Shown here piece after piece: positions 1 to 33,803 of a stretch of 64,000 bases of DNA; position 1 is the first letter of the stretch, and every line of letters starts with the position of its first letter. The stretch comes from Doris montereyensis (Eukaryota; Mollusca; Gastropoda; Nudibranchia; Dorididae): contig JAXRKP010000839.1 of the NCBI GenBank assembly GCA_037039925.1, positions 92,501 through 156,500 on the forward strand, in the 5' to 3' direction. The notes under the pieces were generated by a model, which was not told where the DNA came from, made no database searches, and saw only the letters and a list, made by a program, of their open reading frames with translations. The position numbers and the translations under genes are program-made.

Positions 1-235
1 CCTCTCAACCAAAAGGTTGTGGATTCAAGCCCTGACGGTTGTTAGGTTTTCGTGTAAAAGCTACCCCGGTTTCTTCTGTTCCAGGTGGGTGGATTGACAT
101 CTAGTCCCATTGGAGACGGATGATAAAGGGGTCCCATGTGCAGGTAACAACACTCTGTGCACATTGAAGTTGCCTCGGCTGTTTACAGGGCAGTCTGGGG
201 AAAATTAAGAATCCTACCAAAAAACTCTTAGTTGT
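1..235 (+). repeat. tRNA-derived SINE, 5'-truncated by window edge
   Basis: A tRNA-like B-box region (GGTTGTGGATTCAAGCCC, about 15-32) is followed by a non-tRNA body. The A-box half would lie before position 1. It sits in an intron of the dynein gene. The SINE assignment rests on the B-box and position only. Confidence 0.4.
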
Positions 236-434
236 GGATGTAGTAAATAAAATCAAAGTGAATCATCATTTTTTAAATGAACAAGCTATAGAACTGAAAT
301 TATGTTTTTAATTTATAATGACAACATTCTTTTCATCTCTGAATTGTTTTCAATGTTTTTTGAAAAACAAACAATTGCTATTTGTAGACGCATTAAATAA
401 GCATGTAGCATTTTATTTGAATCTACATGTACAG

Positions 435-20283
<19,849 letters not shown>

Positions 20284-20693
20284 GTAAGCCATTCTACTCA
20301 AACCCACAAAGAATTCTACCAATAAGAGTAAGGACGCTATCTGAATTGAAAGCAAAAGAATTTATTTGGTGTACGCTCTCTTACAATAGAAGGTCTCTGC
20401 TAGATATCAATTGAGCTCAAAAAGACACATGAGAATAAAATCCTATGTAGTTTAATTCAAAATTTGGCCTCGTCTTTATATATATATATATATATGATTT
20501 TCCAAGCTGCGCCTCTTCCTTAATTTCTAACTCTTTGTGTCTGTATTATGTCTTTATAGTAGTAGTACTATCTATTTTGTCTGGCGTTTTCATGAAAATC
20601 AAATATCAAAAGTATCCTTATCTTGTATCATCAGATAGATTTGACCTAGTCACAATGTTATATAATATATGTATTCTGTCTGTCTGTCTGTCT

Positions 20694-20695
20694 GA

Positions 20696-20736
<41 letters not shown>

Positions 20737-20818
20737 CTCTATATCTCTCTATATATATCTCTATATATCTCTATATATATATATCTTATATATCTCTATA
20801 TATCTATCTATCTCTATC
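20694..20818 (+). repeat. (TA)n and (TC)n tracts
   Basis: About 30 bases of TCTG/TA, then mixed TATATC units, running up to the duplicated block. Confidence 0.9.
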
Positions 20819-21520
<702 letters not shown>

Positions 21521-21574
21521 AGAAAACCTACAATATTAAAAAAAAGGAAATCTTGAAAGAAATGAGTTTGTCTC

Positions 21575-22346
<772 letters not shown>

Positions 22347-23024
22347 AATTTTAAAATTATTTTCCATCCGTACATTTTTGGCTAGCTAGTTATGAACTAT
22401 ATTATTACACGCATGATATTATAAGAAAATGCACTTTTTTCTTCTCTTTATTTTCTCTTTTAGTCCACTGACTCACTATTCTACTTATTACTAAAAGCAG
22501 TTTTTTGGAGAGTTTTTCTATCTTTTGTTTACATTTAATTTTCTTCTCTTTGCAATCTTGACAACGAAATCTGGCATAACCAACCTATAGCATTGCATTT
22601 TTACATGTTGTTATCTGTAGATGCAAACTTATGGGGATGTATTGGATTATTATGTGAATCTTTGGATGACTCTGAAATTAAAACGAAGAAAAAACCCCCA
22701 AAAAACAAACTGCAACTGACTGTTATCGGGGGAGGGGGATATATATCTACATACTATGTGGGAAATGTACTTGTTATGTCTGTAAAAACAAAGATTGCAT
22801 AACTTTTTTTGTTAAGATATCACAACTATTTTAAAATCCCCCCTTTCCCCTTCCACTCCCCCTCCCCCTCCCGCCAACAAAAAAAAGAAAAAAAAGGAAA
22901 GGAAGAAAAAAAATAGAAATTGATGGAGTTATAAATGGATATCGGTTGACGGTACCTTCTTAATGATAATTTAGATTTCTACACAGTCATCTGCTTGGTG
23001 TGAGCTACTCTTGCCTCATCATTA

Positions 23025-23165
23025 TAACCGTTGGTGGTTGGTAGTTAGATAATGGTAGGTCCTTCTTCTTTCCTTTCATGCTTTCGTATGTCTTTCTCTT
23101 TCATCTTGCTGTTTTCCCTCTGAGCGATGCATATGGTGGAAAGGGTAAATTGCAATGAAAAAAAA
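23025..23165 (+). repeat. Short dispersed repeat, copy 3
   Basis: TTGGTGGTTGGTAGTTAGAT, CTTTCATCTTGCTGTTTTCC, GAGCGATGCATATGGTGG, GGTAAATTGCAATGAAA. One of the clearest full copies of the family. Confidence 0.65.
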
Positions 23166-23737
23166 AACCCAAACACATCATTGAAGGGGAAAAAACATTC
23201 CATACAGAGTTAAAAGAAAATGCAATAACACTCATTGAAATCAACACTTTTACTTTCATCAGATTTCTTCAAAATGTTGATTGATGTATGCAGGGATGTA
23301 AATCTTTCAGATTTTCTCTGATTTCAGATTATTTGATTGTGTTGAAATTTGAGGGTAAATTCTCTATTTCTAGTCTAGAAAAAGATCTAGATTCTAGATC
23401 TAATTCTATTTAATTTTTGTTATTTCAGATAATTATTTTTTTAATTCACTGATAGATCTATTATATTTTTTCGACTGTAAATTCGAAACCTAAAAACTAT
23501 AAACAAAAGGAAGTTATTTTCACAATTACATTAATACTATTGTCACGATATTTGTAAGACGAATTTTCAGAGAACAATTCTCTGACGGCCGAGTTTCCTT
23601 CACTATCATTAGTCCGAGATTCTCCGAGGATTCAGAGAAAAATTCTCTGACCCACGTAAATAGCCGAAGCGGCGAAATAGATGGTAGGTATAAGGGAAAC
23701 AACTCATTGGTAAGTATTAAAATTAGTAAACACAACA

Positions 23738-24091
23738 TGGCGTCGTGTTCACGAAGGTCTCTAACTTTGTGGAGCGAGATACAACAGTTGATGCGATAGA
23801 TCTAGAGTGTAGGAACAAATTTCTATGGGATTGGTTATTGTTGAAAGATGACAACTGCGATTTTTTTTTCTTCAAATTATTTCCGAAAGGTAGGCAAAGA
23901 TGGATTTGCTTGGTGCTGTTACTGTAAGTGCCGAGATAAAGTACGGCGGTAGTGGGTTGCGTTGTTTAAATGACCATGCTAGCCGATCTAAAGCTCACAA
24001 TCGAAACCGTCATATTTTTCGATGTAATCTTAGTCTTCCAGCTGCAGTACAGGCAGCATGCAGTAAGATTTATGGTATGGGATATCTGTAG
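23738..24091 (+). pseudogene. BED-like zinc-finger fragment (hAT-transposase related)
   Basis: Across three frames: FVERDTTVDAIDLECRNKFL-WDWLL, then KDGFAWCCYCKC, then IKYGGSGLRCLNDHASRSKA-H. The pattern 'KFxWxWL...F.K...G.A.C..C...I.YG..G...L..HA....H' is that of a BED-like finger found in hAT-derived animal proteins (C-x2-C...H-x6-H). The frames shift twice and no transposase core follows. The sequence continues with SLPAAVQAACSKIYGMGYL and a stop at 24089. Confidence 0.5.
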
Positions 24092-24654
24092 TCCATCACT
24101 GCCTAGATCCTAGTTCTGGATTTTAACTCTACAGTCCTCTTTACCTTATGGTGCTGCTCCAAACATTGAGCAAGAGCACAAAAGAACTAGGGTACCACTC
24201 ATTTATTTATTTTTTGTCTATTGTATGTCAGTTCTAGTTCTGTTTCTTCATTTTAAAGTTTCTTTTATCCTAGTAATTTAACTAAATTAAGCCCAGGAGA
24301 TGCCATTTTAAAGCTCTACAAGTGTGAAAATTCAATTTCGGTGGGGGGTTGCCCCCCAACCCCACCAGGGCCTCGCGGCCCCTGGATCCGGCGTTCTTTT
24401 CAGAGGAATTTCTCTAGATGCCATTTGCATCCCTGTTTAATATCTCAGTTATACCAAGACCACACTTGCTTCTACGATCACATTAATCTTCAATACTGAA
24501 GCTGTGGTCTTATAGGGAAGAAAGAAAGACCACTAATCAAATAGATTATAAATCTATTTCTTTCATGTTGAATTGTGTCACAAAGTTCATATTACTGTGT
24601 CCTCTCCGACTCAACCACCAACCACAATGTTATAGTATTATAATAATAAATTAC

Positions 24655-25663
24655 CTTCTTCTGCTCGTCACCATTGCGAAGCATGATGTCCCAAAGCTGC
24701 ACAAGTAGTCTGTTGGTGAGGGCGGTGGAGTCACATCTGGCCCGTCTACCTTTACCGTCCCTGGTGAACCTGTTCAGCATTGTTTGGTAGCTGTCATCCG
24801 CTGTAAAATAATATACAAAAATAAATTACAGTCATGATCCCCCTGCAAAAAAATAATAATTGAGTGTTTAAATCTTGATAATATGATATGCCTGTAACTT
24901 TAATAGGCCACAAGTCTACACTAGATACCGGTATCTAGATTCAGTATTTTAAGACTTCATATGCTACTATTAGCCTTTGTAGATTAAATAAGTCAATTTG
25001 GAAAAAGTGGGTTTTTCCAAAGCTTACTGCAGTGCTAGATTTTAGAAGCTACCTAGAACCATGGGTTTTCCAAAAATCAGACCAAATAACACTACACAAC
25101 TATTTATGGCTTGGACATAAAGTGGCATGGGGCCAATTATAAACAAATCAATCATAATTTACCTTAAAAAATAAAACAGTCATTCACAATAAATCAGACT
25201 AAGAAATAACCCTCCTACCCATGCAATCAACAAAAATGGATTTGCCCAACAGATCTTCTCTTCGTTCAGACCCGATAGACCCAGCTTTCAGTACCGGTAA
25301 CCATTATGTCTCGATTCAGAAAAAGGAAAAAAAAACACTCATCTTCTTGAATGGAATACAGTTTAAATAAACATAATATTGATTAACCATTACTATAAAT
25401 ATTGAGTTTAAATATATCATCGACATCAGCAGTCCATATTTTCCTTCACGGGACATAAAAAAATGCGACTTCATAAACTTGGTCAACATGAGTCGTAGAT
25501 CTAGAAAACTGAGATCGCTACAACTTCTGACAAACTCATGCAGGGTTTTTAATAAAAGATAAATATGATTTTAACTTTTCATAATATGCACAAATCTAAA
25601 ATCTTAACACTTACCAACAAGTTCATGTAAGATGTTGGCCATTTCGGACATTGGAGTTGCCAT
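24655..25663 (-). CDS. Unidentified minus-strand gene, first two coding exons
   Basis: Exon 1 (25663-25615) starts MATPMSEMANILHELV. Exon 2 (24800-24655) reads DDSYQTMLNRFTRDGKGRRA, RCDSTALTNRLLVQLWDIML, RNGDEQKK. The exons join in phase (G|CG) between donor GTAAGT and acceptor TTTACAG; a second GTAATT donor follows exon 2. The phase and splice signals make a real gene likely. I do not recognise the family, and no third exon was found in this window; it should lie at lower coordinates, in the 22.4-24.6 kb region, unless mis-assembled. Confidence 0.6.
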
Positions 25664-26378
25664 AATAAAATCAAAATATGAGAGCCCTCAGCGTAGCCAG
25701 TCACTACCAATGGCGGAGGAGAAAGAAAGTGGACGCTGTGCACATCATAAAAGTTAGACTTTTTAGATAAGGCCTCATAGTTACGAATGATTTTGTCGTT
25801 GAATGTAAGTAGAAAAAAGGGTTGAATTTTAATATGGTGACCATGAAGTTTCCTTTTTCCCCCAGGAAAACCCCTTTTTTCTTCCTTTTTTTGGCGATTA
25901 AAATTTTAAAAATCATTTTTGCCAACTTATAGTAAAGATAGAAAGATAATATTTATACCATCGGAAAAGTGACATTTTTTCTACCGGATGGTACTACATT
26001 TGTCAAATAGCTTTATGAGGAGCGGACCTGCTGGGAATATGAAAAGTGAGGTTCCTCAAACCATGAATTTTCTTGCGTGTTTTCCGTAAAACACATTTCA
26101 AAAAACGTTACAAAACATAACAAATATTAACTCATACAAGCAAAAATATGAAAGAAGAAAAGAAAACTCGTTTAAATGAGATCAATCTCATCACATTGTA
26201 AGTTTAATACTTTTTATTTTCTGAATCAGTGAATTTCACCGAATTTGTGATTTCAGTGCTCGCTCACCAGTTTAGAGGCGGGTTTGGAGTACCTACTGTC
26301 AGGTTCTCTTTGTTTGTCTGTCTGTAGATGTTTAATGTAATAGTTCACTTTTTTAATCTTTACTATTTGACCTTTCAG

Positions 26379-26497
26379 GTAATTTTGGAGATGGCAGCTG
26401 ACCGTGGTGCATTCATTGATCAAATCCAATCTGAACCTTCACATTGCTGAGCCAAATTATGGGAAACTCACCAGTATACTTTTATGCATGGAAATTG
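26379..26497 (+). CDS. RRM1: RRM1 penultimate exon (two frame breaks)
   Basis: [15 protein letters not shown], then [15 protein letters not shown] in the next frame, then FYAWK in the third. Each is strongly conserved in RRM1 ('MAAERGAFIDQSQSLNIHIA'). Acceptor TTTCAG, donor GTAAGC. Breaks lie near 26424-26432 and 26474-26479. Confidence 0.93.
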
Positions 26498-28283
26498 GTA
26501 AGCAGCAGATACATGCACGCACCACACACACCCACACTCTCTCCCTCCCTCTCTCTCTCATTTCCGTCATTCAAAACGATAAGACTAATGATCATACCAC
26601 AACTTTATCAAGTCCATTCTTCTTTTGTCAAACAAAAAAGCTCTCCTCATGTGGAAAATTGATGCTGTGTGTTAAGATCCCTGTGGCGATATCACAGCCC
26701 GGCTTTTGGTCAATTGGGTTGGGGGGGGGGGGGTCATAAGCTCTGAATTGCAATGCATTATTAATTTGGTAGACACGACCAATTGGGTGTTAGTATGCAA
26801 ACTTATCAGCCCTTGTTTCAGAAACAGATCGGTGATAACTCTTTTGTGTGGACCCTCAATTCCTTATTAAATTATAATAAAATACAAGGGCAGTAGGTAC
26901 TCCACATCATTATTCATAAATAATAATGTTATTACAAAAGCAGTATAACTTCTACTACCAAATTTTATTCTTGTTAATAATGGTTCTAATAATGTAAATA
27001 AAAATGCCAACATTTGTGAGGTGGGGATTATTATAATAATAAGGGAAGAAGAAGAAGGAACAGGATGACCACCCATAATGATAATAGCAAAAACTAGAAA
27101 TAATAGAGTAGTACTAGTAGTACATAACATTCTACGTGTTCCTGCTTTTATAACTTATTGATTATCTATTTTCTTTGTTTGCACTGAGTTAGATTGATGC
27201 ACAGTCTCATTCTATGTGAAAGTATCATAAATTTTTGCATTGAAATGTGTTACCATGGTCAATCTCGTGAGGTCTAATCGGGAATACCTGAAAACGAGCT
27301 TAAGTCCCTGTAGTTTTACATTTTGACCCATAGTCATAAAATGTGATTTAGTATTTTGTGAAGTCTGTTTTCAATCCTCAAATTCTCTAACAAATTATTA
27401 AATTTCTGAACCTTACAAATTCAAATTATTATTTTTAAATTATCCTATGTCTTTCGACTCGTTCGTTGGTTAAAAGAACATTTTCATCCAGAACTAGACT
27501 CTAATATAACTAGATCTAGACAGGAGATTTACAAGAGTGATATAAAAATCTCAATTGTTAATTAAATTCTATGACAACACAAGATTGTCGGACTTGAGCC
27601 ATCTAGATTTCTGAAGTTCAAAAGGTGGAAATGTAAGTACTTAAAAATATTAAGTAGATCTAGCGTTCTGCTCTCTGGCTGGCACTGGCTACAATTAGTC
27701 GTGAAATGCATAGAATGTCGAAGATGCCATAGCAACTATTTTCCCACAATTTTATTATGTATATCTAATTTCTAAATAAATCTAGTCATATATGTTGATT
27801 CACATGTTTAGATAGATAACATTTAAGTGTTAAAGTCAGTACGTCTTCTGCTGTCTATACAATGAATAGCACAAAACAAAACAACTTCCACGTAAAGAGT
27901 TGCCACCTATCTGGGAAATCGCGCAGTGCATCATGGGACAGGTTGTCAGTAGGAGCTAAACGCCTCATTCATGTTCTGATTTTGTCCAAGTGGCAAGCGA
28001 ATTTCACTATTCATTTTTCCCCGTTTTGTTTTCTTTTTCCTCTTGGATAAAGGGTTTGAAGACAGGTATGTATTATCTTCGTACCAAAGCTGCTGCCCAG
28101 GCCATTCAGTTCACTGTCGACAAATCGCGTCTGGTGGAATCAAACAAAACAAATGTCCAAAACGACAACACCGACGATAAGAAACAAGAAGAGGTCAAGG
28201 GGGATGACAAAGAAAATTTCAATATGGCTGCCATGCAATGTTCGTTGAAAAACAAAGACGATTGTTTGATGTGTGGATCTTAA
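26379..28283 (+). CDS. RRM1: Ribonucleoside-diphosphate reductase large subunit, last two exons
   Basis: RRM1 reduces ribonucleoside diphosphates to deoxyribonucleotides in the cytosol, with RRM2 supplying the radical. The last exons encode the end of the barrel and the C-terminal tail, whose two cysteines (CLMCGS) relay electrons from thioredoxin/glutaredoxin to the active site. The exons splice in phase (..[14 protein letters not shown]..). No earlier RRM1 exon (ATP cone, catalytic barrel) was found upstream in the window. A minus-strand gene start and the truncated dynein gene lie there instead. Confidence 0.95.
28053..28283 (+). CDS. RRM1: RRM1 terminal exon with CLMCGS tail
   Basis: [20 protein letters not shown], a variable Lys/Asp-rich linker, then [18 protein letters not shown] and stop TAA at 28281. 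The exon is open throughout. The linker differs from vertebrates, as expected for this poorly conserved segment. Confidence 0.97.
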   Translation, partial: GLKTGMYYLRTKAAAQAIQFTVDKSRLVESNKTNVQNDNTDDKKQEEVKGDDKENFNMAAMQCSLKNKDDCLMCGS

Positions 28284-28346
28284 ACTGATTTTTCTCCTGA
28301 TCTTGAAGTTGGATTTGTTTTTGTTTCATTTTTTAGATAGTTGATA

Positions 28347-28352
28347 AATAAA
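28347..28352 (+). terminator. Poly(A) signal of RRM1
   Basis: AATAAA 64 bases past the stop codon. A second AATAAA at 30106-30111 could serve a longer transcript. 28360-30220 otherwise holds only AT-rich sequence with short G-runs and no ORF of note. Confidence 0.6.
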
Positions 28353-30224
28353 AATTTATTTATTTGCATGGAAACATTTTGTTAAGTTAGCCCATGCTTG
28401 ATGCTGTTGTATGAAAGAAAGAGAAAGCAGTTGAATTATGGCCCTCGTGGGGGGGGGGGGTGATATTACTTAGAATTTGTGTATGGTTGTGCTTAGGAGT
28501 TTTTTATCGCTTACTTTTCTCTACAGTTAAAATGGAAATGGGGGGGGGGTGTACAACGTGATCGTGTGTTGTTTTTTCTGAGTTTTTTTTGTTGTTGAAA
28601 ATTTGAGTAACCATGTTGTTATGTCAAACTTAACACGTGTCTTCCTTTCTTGTTGGTCTTGTACTTAGACGTTATTGTACGTATATGTCTTTTTGTCTCT
28701 ACGTATCCAACACAGGTGACTGGCATAATAATTATATTTCTCATCAGCGGGCCTGATTTTTGGTTGAAAATTACAGCCAGCATAGGTAACTACTGCTGTT
28801 AAGTCTAGTGGCCGATTCTTTCAAATTTTGAATGCTAATGGTTTCCATATCTTCACACTATTTAATTTGATCGTCTAATGAGTCGTTTCCTGTTTCTTTG
28901 TTGTCCTTATTCAGCACTAAGTTACCTACGAGAAAAACAGTGTCAATGTGGGTTGCTTGTTACTTTTTCTTGTATGAATCAGGGGTGAAACAAAGTATGA
29001 ATGGGGATTGTTCCAATAAAAGTATTTGACTAGTGTATGAGTTACTATTATATAATGTGAAACTACTAATCTTTCCTTTTTCATTTATTGTAAAGACACA
29101 CACACAATGTCTTTTAGTATGTTTTGTTTGGGTTTGGTTTGTAAAAAGAAATGTTCCCTTTTGAGGGATTTGTTGTGATTTGTCATTTGTTATTTCATGC
29201 ACACATAATAAAAAATGATAGAGATTGACTTATTCTGGTGACCCCAAAAACATTGTGTTTGAATTTTGATTTGGGTGAATTTTCAATTGAGCTTATACCT
29301 GTAATATTGTTAAGGGCAATGCTATGACTGAGATATATATAATAACCATGCAATTTGGAGTCAAAATGTTTTCTTTAGTTGTGTTATTTACCCATTTTCC
29401 TATCTGTTAAATTTGATGTGATATTGCTTGTAGTTGGGGGGGTAATGTTGATTTGTTTTGGAGTGTCTCATCTAGATTTTACATCATTACAATACTTCTA
29501 AATTCTAGTGATGTTATAATTTGCTTACGCTGCCATAGCTGCCAACTATTACGTAAAACATGTATTTAGTACGTTTTTCTGGCTTTGAATCTGCAGGTCT
29601 ATTTTTACCTTGAAAAGTAATATACGGATTAACTTTTTGTTTTTAAAGAAATCTAAGTTAATGGCAGGGACTCCGAGAAATTGGGGTGTAGTAAGTTCAG
29701 TGACGACACCATTCTGAGTTTGCAAGACTTAAGGTCGATTGTCACCGGAAAGGCCAACAATCTGCTGACTTTTGTTATTTACCTGGTAGTGAAAGGGGAC
29801 TATTTCGAGTTAAATTTTCCGGAAGTTACTGCCGGACATTACAGGCAGTTGAATTAGAAGTTAGAATTAGTTCCTATGGTCAGTGTCTGGGTGTCTTTCG
29901 GTTTGTGAAAGGTTGGCAGCTATGCACTGATTTTGAGGTCATCTTTTTCCCCATTATACTCACATTACCAGATATACTGTACTTAGCTTACTAGGTATCA
30001 ACTCTCATTTCTTGTACTTGTATTTATTTAGAGTTTTGTTGGTGTGGGGAGTGTTCAGTTATGTGAAGTGCTCTGTTCATTTTATTTTTTAAATTGTAAT
30101 TTGTAAATAAAGACCCAAGCAACAGATCTCTTGAGATTCAATGGTGTGGCTTTTTTCACATACAACTGTAGTGTTTAATGTTTTGTTATTGTTGTGCATT
30201 TTTATTGTGAGTTGTGGGGTCGTT

Positions 30225-30420
30225 TCTACTTGTTTGCTTTTAATTTTATCTCGCTAATTCCTCTAAATGATAATCCACCTGAGATCACCACATACTAACA
30301 TTAGACAAGGTGAGATGCAGGGAAACAAACAAACCTCTTGCTGATTCCTCTTAGTTCTCCCCAAGATCAACGCATTTGGTGGATGGTGTAAATCCCTATG
30401 ACTATGAAACAAAATTGCTC
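30225..30420 (+). repeat. Short dispersed repeat, copies 4 and 5 in tandem
   Basis: CCACCTGAGATCACCACATA followed, about 70 bases on, by CCTCTTAGTTCTCCCCAAGA, TCAACGCATTTGGTGGATGG and GTAAATCCCTATGA. Confidence 0.55.
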
Positions 30421-30829
30421 ATCTGGGTTTGAACTTGACTCATATAATATAATATGCGACAAGCATTCACTGAATTTAAAATAACTACAGGATGTGAAAA
30501 GGCCATTGTAGTTGCAGTGTGTTATTATTATTATAGCAATACAGTCATGTGGTGGGATCGCCTGGTATTCTTATGCAGTCTAGAAAAAGGTCAGTGCAAA
30601 ACACCCCTTACATTACAATGGATTAGTCTAGTTATGATACTGATACCGCTTTGAAGCCAAGTTTTCGCCATTCAATTGAACCTAATCATAGCCATGCTCA
30701 CCCTGGCAAACCATTGTCAGAATGACGCGATCTGTACCTTGGCCTGTGCCACTCGTTCATTTGGCCTACTAGATTGTGCTAGATTCTTATTGATTTAGAA
30801 ATATATGTCTCACTCAGAAATTCCTGCCT

Positions 30830-31007
30830 GAATGATGTCAAACAAGTTGAAGTTAAATGAACATAAAAATAAAACTGAAGTAATTGTTTTTGCATTAGAT
30901 CTAAAATAAAGAACCTGACCATTCTCACTACCACGATATGTGGCATAAACATTCCAGTAAAGACGAGAGTTAAAAACCTTGGCGTCATTTGTGACTCAAT
31001 TCTGGTT
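30830..31007 (+). mobile_element. LINE reverse-transcriptase fragment (CR1/L2-like)
   Basis: SNKLKLNEHKNKTEVIVFAL, then (shifted) INIPVKTRVKNLGVICDSIL, matching the post-catalytic 'KLKLN..KTE......' and 'VKNLGVIFDS.L' segments of CR1/L2-type RTs. It stops abruptly where the antisense LINE at 31008 begins. Confidence 0.65.
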
Positions 31008-32366
31008 GAGCTTCCACATACCTACAGGACTTAGGATACAACCCTGTCTTACCCCTATATTCTATATCTACATCAAATTCTTCAGTTGTTTCCAGCTACT
31101 CTCACTGCACATGTTGGTTTATTGTAAAAAAAACTTTTAATGGCTTCTATTAAATTTTGCTCTACATTGTGTTCTTTTAAGGAATGCCATAGTTCGTTTC
31201 TCCTCAGTGTCAAATGCTTTTTTCTGAGTCAATAAAACACAGGTGCAAGTGCATGTCAATGTTTCTCTCAAAGAATTTTTCTGTTATTTGTCAATTGTAA
31301 ATATGTGGTCTGATACACTTCTTCCTGGTCTAAATCCATTCTGTTGTTCTTCAACCTGATCTTCTACTCTTTTCCGTAGTCTCATTTCCAGTATCCTGGC
31401 AGTAGCATACACTCTTCCATGTACACTAAGGTGATATCTCTGTATAGTTTCAACATTCCATAGTTGATCCTTTCTTATGAATTGGTACAACTGTTTCCTT
31501 TTTCCAGTCGTCTGGCACCTGTTTGGACGTCCAGGCTTGTTGGCATATTGCATGTTGTAGTTTGTCTGCCTCTCTCCTTGGTTTTTAATCATTTCTGGAT
31601 ACACTTGATCTGCTCCCAGTGATTTTCCTAATTTCACTTTTCTTATAGCTGTTTGGATTTCTTCCATTGAGATATCTACATTTTCAGCTGTCTCCTCTGG
31701 ATTACTTGTTACTCTTACTAATTGATCTTTACTCCTTGTTTCATACGTTCTGAAGGGATTATGTAATTGTTGAAAATGCTTTCTCCATGTTTCCATGATT
31801 TCGCTGTCTTCCATTATTTCTCCTTTGGCATTCTTAATTTGTCGTATTGGGCATGCTTTGGTCTTTCTCATTAATCTCATGCTCTGCATTGCCCTCAGAA
31901 CAGCTTTTGATTTCCTTGATAGCTTTCTTGAAGTCTTTGTCCAAACTCTTCCCATTGTTCCTGTTTTCCTTTCCTAACTTTCTCTTTGGTGATAGTTCTT
32001 TTATTCACGCAATCTATTCTATCCTCTGGTCTCTTTGTTTGCAAGTATTTCTTCCAGGCATCCTTCTTTTCTTTGATCTTAGTCTTGACGTTCTCATTCC
32101 ACCATGCTGTTCTTTTTCCTATCTCCCTTTAAATTGTTTCCTACCCTAGGCCTTGTTATTTTCTGTCAGGGTTAACTCTCTTAGCCTTTAGTCATTCAAA
32201 ACCAGCTTGCAGTGCAAGGCAGCAGGTTATTTTCTGTCATGGTTAATTCCCTTAGCCTTGGTCAGCCAAGACCTGCCTGTAACTTGCAAGGCAGCAGGAG
32301 ACTTGTGGAGGGCAGGATCATCTACTACCCGTACAGGTGCTTATCTGTCCACTGCCCGGGCTTTCT
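31008..32366 (-). mobile_element. LINE family A, copy A: internally deleted, 3' truncated
   Basis: On the minus strand: 5' end CCGGGCAGTGGACAG at about 32360, a 5' UTR with repeat modules, then near 32140 a jump straight into the region after the endonuclease. The frame at 31955-31284 continues with KNAKGEIMEDSEIMETWRKH, MEEIQTAIRKVKLGKSLGAD and NGFRPGRSVSDHIFTIDK (RT fingers/palm). Compared with copies B and C, about 1 kb encoding the endonuclease is missing, as is everything after the RT palm. Non-autonomous. Confidence 0.85.
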
Positions 32367-32369
32367 TAA

Positions 32370-32690
32370 CGCTGTAAAATACTACCACCACCACCACGGC
32401 TGACCGCTACTTCTGCTATTGCTACTTCTATCACCACTTATCACTACCACTGGTGGTACTACTTCTGCTGTTTTTACAACTATCTCCTCCGTTGTCTTCC
32501 TTCTCGTACTCTCTATCCTCCTCTTCCTTATCATTATTGTCATCATCATACCATTCTCCTCCTTATTTTTGTCATCATCATAATCATTCTCCTCCTTGTT
32601 ATTTTTGTCATCATCATACCATTCTCCTCCTTGTTATTTTTTGTCATCATCATAATCATTGTCATCGCCATCGTGATATCTCCATATTCA
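32370..32690 (+). repeat. Degenerate ACC/ATC-rich tract
   Basis: ACCACC, TTCTGC and TCATCAT units with a repeated CCATTCTCCTCCTTGTTATT block. Starts right at the 5' end of copy A. Confidence 0.7.
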
Positions 32691-33795
32691 TTTCCTTCTA
32701 TCGACCATGCACTAGAATTATATTGCAGCCTGTCGAAATTACAAACCTACAGAAACAAGTTCAATTTTTGCGGAGACGGCGAATGGACGGCGATTTGTTT
32801 ATTTCATCTTCACGAAGAGATAGATCATAGTATTCATAGAGACATTATGAACGAAAGCGAGTTGAATTCATGTGGCAGTGAATTTGAAATTGACAATGTT
32901 GATGTTTTATGTCGCCTCATATTCTGAATAATCTGATTGATTCTTATCTAGAAGTGTCGGGTATCCCTTGCAAAGCAGATATATACATTTTAAAACTTCA
33001 ATATCAATATCAGACAGCTGATAGCGACAATGATTTCATTTTCATTTCAAAGTTTTTCTCTTAAAAATCAGAAGGGTGGACACAGTCTCAAAAAGTCTCA
33101 CAAAACAGAAAATGCAAACAACAATGATAATTCATTAATAAATTCTTCCACAACCCCTACATGTAATACCATACAAACGAATTATGGCAAGAATGGTGTT
33201 ACATGCTATAGATGCCTTACAACTTAAATTAAATTATTCATAAGAACAGCATGAAGCTCCAATAGCTGATACTAGACAAACACAACTTATAATATGGAAG
33301 AAACATCGAAAGCATTGGAAGTGGAAGGGCGCAAATGGAATTAAACATTTTGAAAAGGAACAAAAAGCCAAGATATTTGAAAACCTTTGCGTACATGTAC
33401 ATGTATTTCTTTCCGAGGAAAGGAAGTGACAGCTAGAACGATTGGGGGAGTGGTGTGGTATTCGATATCGAATAAAGTGCAAAAAATACTTTCAGTCGAG
33501 AAGAAATACATGAGTTGTTTTGTTTTCAATTACTGGTCCATGGGATTTTCAGAACAGTAGAGACAATTCGTTTCTAAATAAATCGTTAACCATCAAAAGG
33601 GCCAGGTGCTACGGAAATGGAAGCGACTGTAGACGCCAGTTCGTCTATACAGCTCTAATGATGAAAGCGTTACGAAGACGTACAAGTACAAGTCATTCTT
33701 CCAAGTAACACTTGGCATCCAATTTGGATTTCATCTTTAGTGTTTTAATTATCCAAACAAGATGACGGAACAATGTGTCAAGACACTTACGGTAA
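32691..33795. other. Spacer with short unassigned open frames
   Basis: Plus-strand frames such as LELYCSLSKLQTYRNKFNFC (about 32710) and a possible small exon MTEQCVKTLT with a GTAAGC donor at 33792 are present. None has recognised similarity or a convincing partner exon, so no gene is called. Confidence 0.3.
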
Positions 33796-33803
33796 GCACA
33801 ACA

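Noticed and set aside
33762..33791. Possible first exon MTEQCVKTLT with GTAAGC donor
   Set aside because: Only ten codons, followed by the TTC array and no partner exon.
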